7,672 nt of DNA from Pseudomonadota bacterium. GTDB lineage: Bacteria; Pseudomonadota; Alphaproteobacteria; Rhizobiales; Beijerinckiaceae. The notes under the pieces were generated by a model. The model saw only the letters and a list, made by a program, of their open reading frames with translations. It had not been told where the DNA came from and searched no databases. The DNA is taken from the NCBI GenBank assembly GCA_023393655.1, contig JAEWKP010000464.1, forward strand, positions 1 to 7,672, in the 5' to 3' direction. Position numbers and translations under genes: made by a program. This document shows positions 1-6,315 of this stretch, piece by piece; position 1 is the first letter of the stretch, and every line of letters begins with the position of its first letter.

Positions 1-444
1 GTGCGCGTCGACGGGCGCGAGATGGTGCTGGCCGATATTCCCGGCCTGATCGAGGGCGCGCATGAAGGCCATGGCCTCGGCGACCGCTTCCTCGGCCATA
101 TCGAGCGCTGCCGCGTGCTGCTGCATCTGGTCGAGGGCACCAGCGAGCATGCCGGCAAGGCCTACAAGACCGTGCGCGAAGAGCTCGAAGCCTATGGCGA
201 GGGACTGGCGGACAAGCCGGAGATCGTCGCGCTCTCCAAGGTCGACGCGCTGACGCCCGAGGTGCTCAAGGAGCAGGTCGCGCGCCTGAAGCGGGCGGCG
301 AAGCGCATGCCGATCATCCTCTCGGCCGCCTCGGGCGAAGGCGTCGACGCCGCGCTGCGGGCACTCTTCGCCGTGGTCGAGGAAGCCCGTCGCGTGGAAG
401 AGCGGGAGAACGCTCCCGTGGAAGAGACCGGCTGGCGACCCTGA
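1..444 (+). CDS. obgE: GTPase Obg/CgtA, C-terminal part (5' end outside window)
   Basis: Obg is a ribosome-associated GTPase involved in large-subunit assembly and stress or cell-cycle control. Visible here are the G3 switch-II motif DIPGLIEGA (residues 12-20 of the fragment), the Obg-typical GLGDRFLGHIERC (25-37), a G4 motif read as SKVD (79-82) and a G5 motif SAA (108-110). The fragment has 147 residues against roughly 340-350 for the whole alphaproteobacterial protein, so the glycine-rich OBG domain and the G1 P-loop lie to the left. The GTG at base 1 is an internal valine codon, as the text before DIPG continues a conserved strand; it should not be taken as a start. The C-terminal tail after G5 is short and acidic/basic mixed, without a long Obg C-terminal extension. 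The gene ends 15 bases before the stop of a convergent gene, not in front of proB as is common in this class. Confidence 0.96.
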   Translation: MRVDGREMVLADIPGLIEGAHEGHGLGDRFLGHIERCRVLLHLVEGTSEHAGKAYKTVREELEAYGEGLADKPEIVALSKVDALTPEVLKEQVARLKRAAKRMPIILSAASGEGVDAALRALFAVVEEARRVEERENAPVEETGWRP

Positions 445-459
445 CATCAAGCCGGTGCC

Positions 460-1236
460 TTAGCGGAAATCCCGCCAGGCGCCGACGCGGTGGATGCTTT
501 CGCGGTCGCGTTCGGCTTCGCCGAAGGGCGCCACCGGCCAGTCCCAGCTTTCATCCGGCGCGGGAAGCGCGATGTCGCGCGTGAGATCGAGGCGATCGGT
601 GATCGCGCCCGCACGATCGCGCTCGACCATCTCGACATCGCTCAGCAGCACGACGCGGCCGTTGAAGCGGCGGAGATCGGCGAGATGCCAGGCGATGCAG
701 CGCGCCGGCAGGTCGATCGGCAGCTGCCCGGCACGGTCGGGATGATCGTCCAGCCAATCCTCGACCGGCCAGGCGAGCTGCGACATCAGATTGGCGGAGA
801 TGACGAGATCGATGCCCGAATCGGCGGTCAGATCGGTCAGCGGATCGACCCGCTCCTTTACCTCTTCAGCGAGCCAATCCATGACGCCGGTGAGATCGCG
901 GGTCAGGAGCGCGACCTTGGGCCGGAAGCGCATGCGCAACCGGATCTGCGGCAGGTGGACGGCGTCGACCAGCAGAACCTGCTCGAAACGCTGGCAGAGC
1001 AGGTCGAGCGGGATGTCGCGCAGCAGGCCCGAGCCGAGGACGGCGACCTTGCGATGCTGCGAAAGCTCCGCGACGACTTCGGTTACGACAGCACGGCAGC
1101 GTTCGTGATGCCCCGCCCAAGCCCCGCGCTGCCGGTTGCCGCGCGCCCAGAGCGCGACACTCTCGCCGACGAGACCGAGCCGGCGCGTCATCCGCGCGGC
1201 CGGTGTGGCCAGGCTCAGGAAGAGCTCGGCAAGCAT
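460..1236 (-). CDS. Conserved-looking hypothetical protein, Rossmann/SAM-methyltransferase-like pattern
   Basis: I do not recognise a named family. The 258-residue protein shows an alternating strand/helix order like class I methyltransferases: VAVLGSG (64-70) as a motif I-like glycine turn, VLLVDAVH (87-94) ending strand 2 with an acidic residue at D91, VALLTRD (108-114), IDLVISANLMSQL (142-154) resembling strand 4 and motif IV, and GRVVLLSDVEMVERD (193-207) as strand 5. The glycine motif is reduced (GSGLL rather than GxGxG), so SAM binding is inference. No signal peptide or membrane segment is seen. The start is the first ATG after an in-frame TGA at 1249-1251; its upstream signal is poor (AAAGG directly abuts ATG, GAG lies six bases away). 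An internal Met16 has no better signal. It begins 8 bases after the stop of the PLP enzyme gene, so the two are probably cotranscribed and translationally linked. Confidence 0.8.
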   Translation of the reverse strand: MLAELFLSLATPAARMTRRLGLVGESVALWARGNRQRGAWAGHHERCRAVVTEVVAELSQHRKVAVLGSGLLRDIPLDLLCQRFEQVLLVDAVHLPQIRLRMRFRPKVALLTRDLTGVMDWLAEEVKERVDPLTDLTADSGIDLVISANLMSQLAWPVEDWLDDHPDRAGQLPIDLPARCIAWHLADLRRFNGRVVLLSDVEMVERDRAGAITDRLDLTRDIALPAPDESWDWPVAPFGEAERDRESIHRVGAWRDFR

Positions 1237-1243
1237 CCTTTGC

Positions 1244-2380
1244 TCAGATCAGCGCACCACGCGCAGCGACCGGCCAGAGCGCCTCGACATGGGCGTCCGG
1301 GCCGTGCAGGCCGCGGACGCAGACATACCAATCGTGCAGATTGACCGTGGGATCGCAATGGCCGGGGATCAGCAGCAAGCTGTCGCCGCGATGCGGCATC
1401 GCAATCGGGTCGCCGGTGAGGACGCCGTGTTCGTCCGAGGGCTTGGTGTAGATCACGCCCTCGCGGCGGAAGGGCACGGGCATGCCGGAATCGACCGCCG
1501 CCGATTTGTGGCCGGCATCGACGATGGCGCGGTCCGGCACCGGCTTGCTCATCACCCCTGCGAGGACGAAGAGAGAGTGTTCAAAGGTGCGGAAGGGCGT
1601 GCCGTCGGCCTGGCGATTGCGGGCGTAATCGGCGTCCATGAAGATATAGGAGCCGGGCTGGATCTCGTTCCAGATGCCGGACTGCGTCTCCAGCTCATGG
1701 GTGCCGGTACCGGCGCCGGTGACGATTTCGCAGGGCAAACCGTGATGCTTGAGCCGCTCGACCGTGTTGCGGGCGGCGAGGCCGGCGCGCTCGATCGCCT
1801 CGCGGCGCTCGTCGATCGAGCGCATGTGCTGGGCGGAGCCGTGATAGGCGTGGATGCCGGCGAAGCGCAGGGTGTTGGAGCGCGCGACAGCCTCGGCCAG
1901 CCGGACGGCGCCCTCTCCGGGTGCGACGCCGCAGCGCCGGCCGCCGACATCGATCTCGACATAGACGTCGAGCGTCACATCGTTGCGGGCCGCCGCCTCC
2001 GCCGCCTCGCGCACGCCGTCGGGGTGATCGACGCAGAGGCCGACCTTTGCGCTGCGGGCGAGGCGTGCGAGCCGGTCGAGCTTGGCCGCGCCGACGATCT
2101 CGTTGGTGACCAGCACGTCGCCGACGCCGCCTGCCACCAGCACTTCGGCTTCGCCCACCTTCTGGCAGCACTGCCCGACCGCGCCATGGGCGATCTGCCG
2201 CAGCGCGATCTCCGGGCTCTTGTGCGACTTGGCATGGGGCCTGAGCCGGATGCCATGGGCCTGGGTGAAGGCGGCCATGGCGACGAGATTGCGCTCGAAC
2301 GCATCGAGATCGAGCACGAGGGCGGGGGTTTCGATCTCGGCGAAGCTCTGGCCGGGCTGGGCCGGCGGGGATAGCGGCAT
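1244..2380 (-). CDS. D-threonine aldolase / 3-hydroxy-D-aspartate aldolase family PLP enzyme (DSD1-like)
   Basis: This is a fold-type III, metal-assisted PLP enzyme. Family members cleave D-threonine or 3-hydroxyaspartate to glycine plus an aldehyde or glyoxylate; some are D-serine dehydratases. The 378-residue product has the alanine-racemase-type N-terminal barrel beginning ETPALVLDLDAFERN (17-31), the PLP-lysine motif RPHAKSHK with K51 as the likely Schiff-base lysine, a TGAGTGT phosphate-binding loop (221-227), and NEIQPGSYIFMDADY (238-252). The C-terminal D-serine-dehydratase-like domain carries PGHCDPTVNLHDW, with H341 and D343 in the HxD metal-site spacing known for D-threonine aldolases. 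The FMDADY stretch resembles 3-hydroxyaspartate aldolases (DhaA/BhcC) as I recall them, so I leave the substrate open. The ATG at 2380 is chosen over upstream ATGs at 2407 and 2485 because AGGAG sits five bases before it and the family's N-terminus fits. The gene leads a probable two-gene unit. Confidence 0.93.
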   Translation of the reverse strand: MPLSPPAQPGQSFAEIETPALVLDLDAFERNLVAMAAFTQAHGIRLRPHAKSHKSPEIALRQIAHGAVGQCCQKVGEAEVLVAGGVGDVLVTNEIVGAAKLDRLARLARSAKVGLCVDHPDGVREAAEAAARNDVTLDVYVEIDVGGRRCGVAPGEGAVRLAEAVARSNTLRFAGIHAYHGSAQHMRSIDERREAIERAGLAARNTVERLKHHGLPCEIVTGAGTGTHELETQSGIWNEIQPGSYIFMDADYARNRQADGTPFRTFEHSLFVLAGVMSKPVPDRAIVDAGHKSAAVDSGMPVPFRREGVIYTKPSDEHGVLTGDPIAMPHRGDSLLLIPGHCDPTVNLHDWYVCVRGLHGPDAHVEALWPVAARGALI

Positions 2381-2499
2381 GAAGTCTCCTGAATCGGTTA
2401 TGGCCATGGGAAGACAGCTTCGTGTCCGTAGCAAGGCCCCCTGTCGCAGCCAGCCATGCACCAGTGGCGCTTGCCGGGCTGTCATGATAGGCCCCGGCC
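2381..2499. promoter_or_regulatory. Divergent intergenic region, presumed promoters
   Basis: These 119 bases separate the leftward PLP-enzyme gene from the rightward ABC exporter gene, so at least one promoter for each should lie here or overlap the starts. I could not find a convincing sigma-70 pair: a TTGCCG at 2471-2476 (+) and a TTGCTA on the minus strand both lack a -10 box at proper spacing. No clear operator-like palindrome is visible. Assignment is by gene arrangement only. Confidence 0.45.
2386..2390 (-). promoter_or_regulatory. Ribosome binding site deciding the start of the PLP enzyme
   Basis: On the minus strand AGGAG lies five bases before the ATG at 2380. The longer in-frame alternatives starting at 2407 and 2485 have no comparable purine stretch, so this site fixes the start and shortens the open frame by 35 codons. 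Confidence 0.85.
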
Positions 2500-4320
2500 A
2501 TGAAGATCGGCCGCGTCACCGACGACACCCTTGCGCTCTTTGCCCGTGTCTGGCGTGAGCAGATCAGGTCCTATCTCCCGCAGATGCTGATGATTCTCGG
2601 CCTCGTCGTGATCATCGCGGCGACGACGAGCTTCTATCCGCTCCTGATCAAGGCGGCGTTCGACGCCTTTGCCGATCCGTTGATGGCCGAATCGACCGGC
2701 TTCGTCCGGCGCATGGAGCGACTGGTCTCGAAGTCGATCGGTTATGAGATCGGCGTCATCAACGCGGTCGCGACAGTCGTCGTGATCGTCACCGCGATCA
2801 AGGGGTTCTCGCTCCTTGCCCAGACGGTGATGACCAACAACGTCGTCAGCCGCATCGAGGCGGACATGCAGACGGCCCTTTACGGCCATCTGATCGATGC
2901 CGATCTGGCGCAGTTGCAGCGTGAGAATCCCGCCTCGCTCACGCAGCGCTTCACCACCGATTTCACCTTCGTCAAGGAAGCGCTGACGCGCATCGTCAAC
3001 ATCGCCATCCGCGACGTGGTCACCGCGATCGCGCTGGTCGGGGCGCTGATCTGGATCGACTGGCAGATGACGCTGGTCGTGCTGCTGATCGCGCCGGTGA
3101 TCGCCCATCCGATCGGCCGGATCGGGCGCAAGCTCAGGCGGATGGCCAACTCCCAGCAGGAACAGACCGGGCTGATGGCCAATCTCGTCACCGAGAGCCT
3201 GCAGGGCGCCCGCGTCGCCAAGACGGATCGGCTCGAACCCTATCTGAAGGACCGCGCCGCCAATGCCTTCGAGGCGATCCGGGCGCTGAAGATGAAGGCG
3301 GCCAATGCGCGCGGGCGGCTCGACCCGCTGCTCGAGGTCGGCGGCGGCATCGCGGTCGCGGGCGTGCTTGCGGCCATCGGCGTGCGCATCACCTCCGGCA
3401 ATTCGACGGTCGGCGATTTCACCGGCTATGTCTCGGCGCTGCTGCTCGCAGCCCAGCCGATGCGCTCTCTCGGCAATCTCAACGCCATCGTCCAGGAGGC
3501 CGGAGCCTCGCTGAAGCGCTACTACGCGCTGATGGATGAGAAGCCGCAGGTTCTCGACCGGCCGGAGGCTAAGCCGCTCGTGGTCGGAGCCGGTGAAGTC
3601 GCCTTCCGCCAACTCCGCTTCCGCTACCGCGAGGATCAGCGCGCGCTGGAGGGCATCGACCTCGTCGCGCAGGGCGGGAAGACCATGGCGCTGGTCGGAC
3701 GCTCCGGTTCGGGCAAGTCGACGCTGCTCGCCCTGGTGCCGCGCCTCTACGACCCGAGCGAAGGCCGGATCGAGATCGACGGGCAGGACCTGCGCAACGT
3801 CACTCTGAACAGCCTGCGCCGCGAGATCGGCGTCGTCAGCCAGGATGTCGTGCTGTTCGACGACAGCGTGCGCGCCAATATCGCCTTCGGGCGGCCGGAG
3901 GCCTCGCTGGACGAGATCGTCGCGGCGGCGAAGGCAGCGGCCGCGCACGACTTCATCACGGCGATGCCCGGCGGCTACGACGCCCCCGTCGGCGAGCGCG
4001 GCCACAAGCTCTCGGGCGGGGAGCGCCAGCGCGTCGCGATCGCGCGGGCCATCCTGAAGAATGCGCCGATCCTGCTGCTCGACGAAGCGACGAGCGCGCT
4101 CGACACCGAATCGGAACGGCTCGTTCAGCAGGCGCTGGCGACGCTGATGAAGGGACGCACCACCATCGTCATCGCGCACCGGCTCTCAACCATCCGCGAG
4201 GCCGACATGATCGTAGTGATGGACGAGGGCAAGGTCGTCGAGACCGGCAGCCATGACGAGCTCTTGGCGCGCGACGGCGCCTATGCCCGCTTGCACCGGA
4301 TGCAATTCCTCGAGAGCTGA
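2500..4320 (+). CDS. ABC exporter half-transporter (fused membrane and ATPase domains, MsbA-like)
   Basis: This is a type IV (MsbA-like) ABC exporter that would act as a homodimer or heterodimer in the inner membrane. The 606 residues hold six likely membrane helices, roughly at 27-50, 85-108, 172-187, 191-205, 280-298 and 308-325, followed by an ATPase domain from about 365. All nucleotide-site motifs are intact: Walker A GRSGSGKST (400-408), Q-loop VVSQD, signature LSGGERQRV (504-512), Walker B ILLLDEATSALD with D528 and E529, and H560 in the switch IAHRLSTI. The family exports lipids, lipopolysaccharide precursors, peptides or drugs. With no lpxK or kdtA neighbour, a lipid A role is unsupported and the substrate is unknown. 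The ATG follows an in-frame TAG at 2488-2490; only a weak AGG precedes it. The loop between helices 1 and 2 is fairly long (about 34 residues). The gene stands alone on its strand and ends 9 bases before a convergent stop. Confidence 0.95.
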   Translation: MKIGRVTDDTLALFARVWREQIRSYLPQMLMILGLVVIIAATTSFYPLLIKAAFDAFADPLMAESTGFVRRMERLVSKSIGYEIGVINAVATVVVIVTAIKGFSLLAQTVMTNNVVSRIEADMQTALYGHLIDADLAQLQRENPASLTQRFTTDFTFVKEALTRIVNIAIRDVVTAIALVGALIWIDWQMTLVVLLIAPVIAHPIGRIGRKLRRMANSQQEQTGLMANLVTESLQGARVAKTDRLEPYLKDRAANAFEAIRALKMKAANARGRLDPLLEVGGGIAVAGVLAAIGVRITSGNSTVGDFTGYVSALLLAAQPMRSLGNLNAIVQEAGASLKRYYALMDEKPQVLDRPEAKPLVVGAGEVAFRQLRFRYREDQRALEGIDLVAQGGKTMALVGRSGSGKSTLLALVPRLYDPSEGRIEIDGQDLRNVTLNSLRREIGVVSQDVVLFDDSVRANIAFGRPEASLDEIVAAAKAAAAHDFITAMPGGYDAPVGERGHKLSGGERQRVAIARAILKNAPILLLDEATSALDTESERLVQQALATLMKGRTTIVIAHRLSTIREADMIVVMDEGKVVETGSHDELLARDGAYARLHRMQFLES

Positions 4321-4329
4321 GCGGACGGC

Positions 4330-5094
4330 TCAGTTCGCAGGCTGTTTCAGCGCCTTGTTGAGTTTGTCGGCAAAGCCCGCATTGAGGGGCGCCCCATCGC
4401 TCCAGCAATGCCGGACGATGGCGATGCGGCCTGAATCGATCAGGCTGTTCTCGTCGCCGGCGCGGCTGGTATGCGGACGGCCGCGCCGGATGCGCCACGC
4501 GATCTTCTCACCTTCCTCAGAGACGATATCCGCCGCGCCCGCGATCTTGTCGCGCCCGATGCTTGCAAGGCCGATTTCGGCCGGTAGTTCCTTCGGCAGG
4601 TTGACGCTCAGGAACGTGCCCTCGCGGGTCCATTGTGCGCGCGTCTGCCAGAGGTTCTCGATCAGGGCGGCGAGTGCGGCAACGTCGCGCTCCTCCGAAG
4701 TGCCGCCTTTGGTGCGGGAGAAGCCGATGGCGGGGAGGTTCCAGAAGCTGGCCTCGCGGGCGATCGAGAGCGTGCCGGAATAGGCGGCGTCCTCGGCGGC
4801 GTTGCGGCCATCGTTGACGCCGGAGAGGACGAGATCGGGCATGCCGCCGTCGCGGAACAGCACGGTCATGGCGGCGACGACGCAATCGGCCGGGGTGCCG
4901 TTCAGCGCATAGACCTGCGCCTCGCGCCGGCTGAGCGTCAATTCCTTGTCGAAGGAGAGATGGTGGCTCGCCGCCGTCCATTTCCGCTCGGGTGCGACGA
5001 CCCAGATATCGGTTGCGACGCGCGCGGCGGCTTTACGCAGCAGGGCGATGCCGGGAGCGTCGATGCCGTCGTCATTGGCGATGAGGATGCGCAT
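4330..5094 (-). CDS. surE: SurE-type 5'/3'-nucleotidase, variant metal-site loop
   Basis: SurE proteins are metal-dependent phosphatases that dephosphorylate nucleoside 5'- or 3'-monophosphates and, in some members, short polyphosphate or other phosphoesters. The 254 residues start with MRILIANDDGIDAPG, giving the metal ligands D8 and D9. GTPADC (66-71), SGVNDG with N94, and YSGTLSIAREA (from Y105) follow in family order, and the length is normal. The loop that holds the third ligand reads APERKWTAASH (34-44). In E. coli-type SurE the aligned residue is the serine of RSG; here it is T40 followed by alanine, so the metal site is slightly altered. The gene is not next to pcm, its usual partner, but is last in a unit with an RNase J-like hydrolase and an ABC importer, suggesting a specialised paralogue. 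The ribosome signal is weak (AGAAG, nine bases off). Cytoplasmic, no signal peptide. Confidence 0.93.
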   Translation of the reverse strand: MRILIANDDGIDAPGIALLRKAAARVATDIWVVAPERKWTAASHHLSFDKELTLSRREAQVYALNGTPADCVVAAMTVLFRDGGMPDLVLSGVNDGRNAAEDAAYSGTLSIAREASFWNLPAIGFSRTKGGTSEERDVAALAALIENLWQTRAQWTREGTFLSVNLPKELPAEIGLASIGRDKIAGAADIVSEEGEKIAWRIRRGRPHTSRAGDENSLIDSGRIAIVRHCWSDGAPLNAGFADKLNKALKQPAN

Positions 5095-5114
5095 GGTCAG
5101 ACTTCTGTTTTACC

Positions 5115-5158
5115 GCATTTTCTTCACGCGAACCGGTGCCCACTTCGCTTGAAAATGC
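5115..5158. repeat. Nested palindromic element, REP-like, between the MBL and SurE genes
   Basis: An outer perfect 8-base inverted repeat (GCATTTTC at 5115-5122, GAAAATGC at 5151-5158) encloses an inner 5-base pair (GCGAA at 5128-5132, TTCGC at 5144-5148) around an 11-base loop. It begins one base beyond the MBL gene's stop codon and fills 44 of the 65 bases before the SurE start. From memory, very similar palindromes are scattered through rhizobial genomes, which makes it a likely copy of a dispersed repeat; only one copy is in this window. In RNA it would form a hairpin between two cistrons, where it could affect mRNA stability or attenuation. No U-run follows on either strand, so a classical terminator is unlikely. 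Confidence 0.75.
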
Positions 5159-5159
5159 T

Positions 5160-6305
5160 TCAGATCTCGATGGTATCGCCCGGCTTGAGGCCGGTCGTCA
5201 GTCCGGGGATGTCGACTGCCAGCGTGGCGGCGGTCGCGGCGTCGCAGGAATGGGCAAGGATGCGGCCGGCACCGCTGGCTGCAGCGATTGCGATGTTCTC
5301 GGGCAGAGTCGGGTGCGTCGGGAAGCGCAGCCAGTCGGCCTCGCCGGCAGTCAGCATGAGATCGGCCGGGCTGCCCCTGGGAATGCCGCCGGTCAGCAGG
5401 ACCGGGTGACGCTCGCGGCGGGCCTGTGCGAGCGCGGCCTTGGAGGGACCGGCGAGCCCCATGCCGTCATCGACGAGCAGGGCGGCGGGGGGGAGCGGTT
5501 GTCCCTCTTCCCAGCGCAGGGCCTCGGCGAACCGCGCCGAGAGGGTATCGGCCGCACCGGGCTTCAGCCATGGCGAAGCGGCGATCTGCTGGGCGAGCGC
5601 CTCGCGCATCGAAGGGTGGATCGCGATCGGCGTATCGATCAGGCCGATCAACTCGACGGAGCGGCCTGAAAGCGGGGTCGGCAGCACCGCGCCTTGCGGG
5701 TGATTGGCGAGCCAGCGCCTGATGGCCAAGCCGCGTTCGAGGGCGGGAACGCGATCGGCGCCATAGGAGGCATCGACCAGCAACAGGTCGCAAGGCGGCA
5801 GCGCGTCCATGGCGAAGACCGGGCTATCCGGCACGACATCGCCGCAATAGCCGAGCTTACGGCCGCCTGCGCTCAGGTGGCACCAAATTCCGCCGACGAC
5901 ATGGCCGCTGCGGCCGGTGCGGATCGCGATCGGGCCGACGGCGAAATCAGTGCCGGGCGCGATGGTTTCCACAGAGGTTGCTTTGGCAAGCGCCCGCTCT
6001 TCCGGGGTGGCATAGGCGGCGAGCGTGGCGTCCGTTTCGCTCGCGGATTCGGCCGTCATCAGGATGCGGCCGGCGAAGCCGTTGGCGAGGCACCAGCCGA
6101 GCGCTGCGACATGATCTTCATGCGCATGCGTGACGATGATCGCGTCGACGCGCTCGAGCTCGGTGCGCGTGACCGCCGGATGATAGCCGGTGCCCTGCGC
6201 GCTGGTGTCGACGCCGACATCCAGGAGAAGCCGCGTTCCGTTGTGTTCGATGCCGACGCAGGTCCGGCCTTTTTCGCCGATCCCGCCATGAATCATCAGT
6301 TTCAT
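5160..6305 (-). CDS. RNase J-like / beta-CASP metallo-beta-lactamase-fold hydrolase
   Basis: This is a metallo-beta-lactamase-fold protein whose start, HGGIGEKGRTCVGIE (6-20), matches the RNase J pattern GGIGEIGKN. The metal site is complete: THAHEDH (59-65), SGHVVGG with H135, and YCGDV with D156. LLVDASYG with D178 fits beta-CASP motif A, VLPTPLSGRSVELI (207-220) fits the usual strand after it, FPTHPTLPENI with H331 could be motif B, and ILAHSC with H352 motif C. At 381 residues it is far shorter than RNase J (about 550), mostly by lacking the C-terminal domain and having a small beta-CASP part. Family members are mainly RNases or DNA-processing nucleases, but small MBL proteins also cleave phosphodiesters or lactones, so the substrate is open. 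The gene starts 11 bases after the ATPase stop and is probably cotranscribed with it. An upstream GAG provides a weak ribosome signal. No signal peptide is seen, so action is likely cytoplasmic. Confidence 0.88.
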   Translation of the reverse strand: MKLMIHGGIGEKGRTCVGIEHNGTRLLLDVGVDTSAQGTGYHPAVTRTELERVDAIIVTHAHEDHVAALGWCLANGFAGRILMTAESASETDATLAAYATPEERALAKATSVETIAPGTDFAVGPIAIRTGRSGHVVGGIWCHLSAGGRKLGYCGDVVPDSPVFAMDALPPCDLLLVDASYGADRVPALERGLAIRRWLANHPQGAVLPTPLSGRSVELIGLIDTPIAIHPSMREALAQQIAASPWLKPGAADTLSARFAEALRWEEGQPLPPAALLVDDGMGLAGPSKAALAQARRERHPVLLTGGIPRGSPADLMLTAGEADWLRFPTHPTLPENIAIAAASGAGRILAHSCDAATAATLAVDIPGLTTGLKPGDTIEI

Positions 6306-6315
6306 GCAGCCGGTC

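Noticed and set aside
1..3. GTG at base 1 as a translation start for Obg
   Set aside because: The fragment begins between the G1 and G3 motifs of a conserved GTPase; the window edge, not a start codon, limits it.
490..1344. Open frame of 284 codons on the plus strand opposite the hypothetical protein
   Set aside because: Its composition is that of an antisense frame. The minus-strand reading has ordered hydrophobic strands and a plausible operon position, so I favour that strand, although the family is unnamed.
1136..2374. Long open frame (412 codons) on the plus strand opposite the PLP enzyme
   Set aside because: It is the antisense shadow of a GC-rich gene with a clear family match; its translation is low-complexity and shows no known motif.
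2381..2485. N-terminal extension of the PLP enzyme to the ATG at 2485
   Set aside because: The extra 35 residues do not fit the family start, have no ribosome binding site, and would nearly fill the divergent promoter gap; AGGAG precedes the ATG at 2380.
2471..2499. Sigma-70 promoter starting with TTGCCG for the exporter gene
   Set aside because: No acceptable -10 hexamer lies 16-18 bases downstream; the bases there are GC-rich.
2482..4179. Open frame of 565 codons on the minus strand opposite the ABC exporter
   Set aside because: Rich in Arg, Asp and His with no domain pattern, and fully covered by an exporter gene with intact motifs on the other strand.
2500..4320. Naming the exporter msbA
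   Set aside because: The domain architecture fits, but no lipid A gene is adjacent and many paralogues share these motifs, so the symbol is not supported.
5115..5158. Palindrome as a rho-independent terminator
   Set aside because: No run of T follows the outer arm on either strand, the stem is interrupted, and the loop is large.
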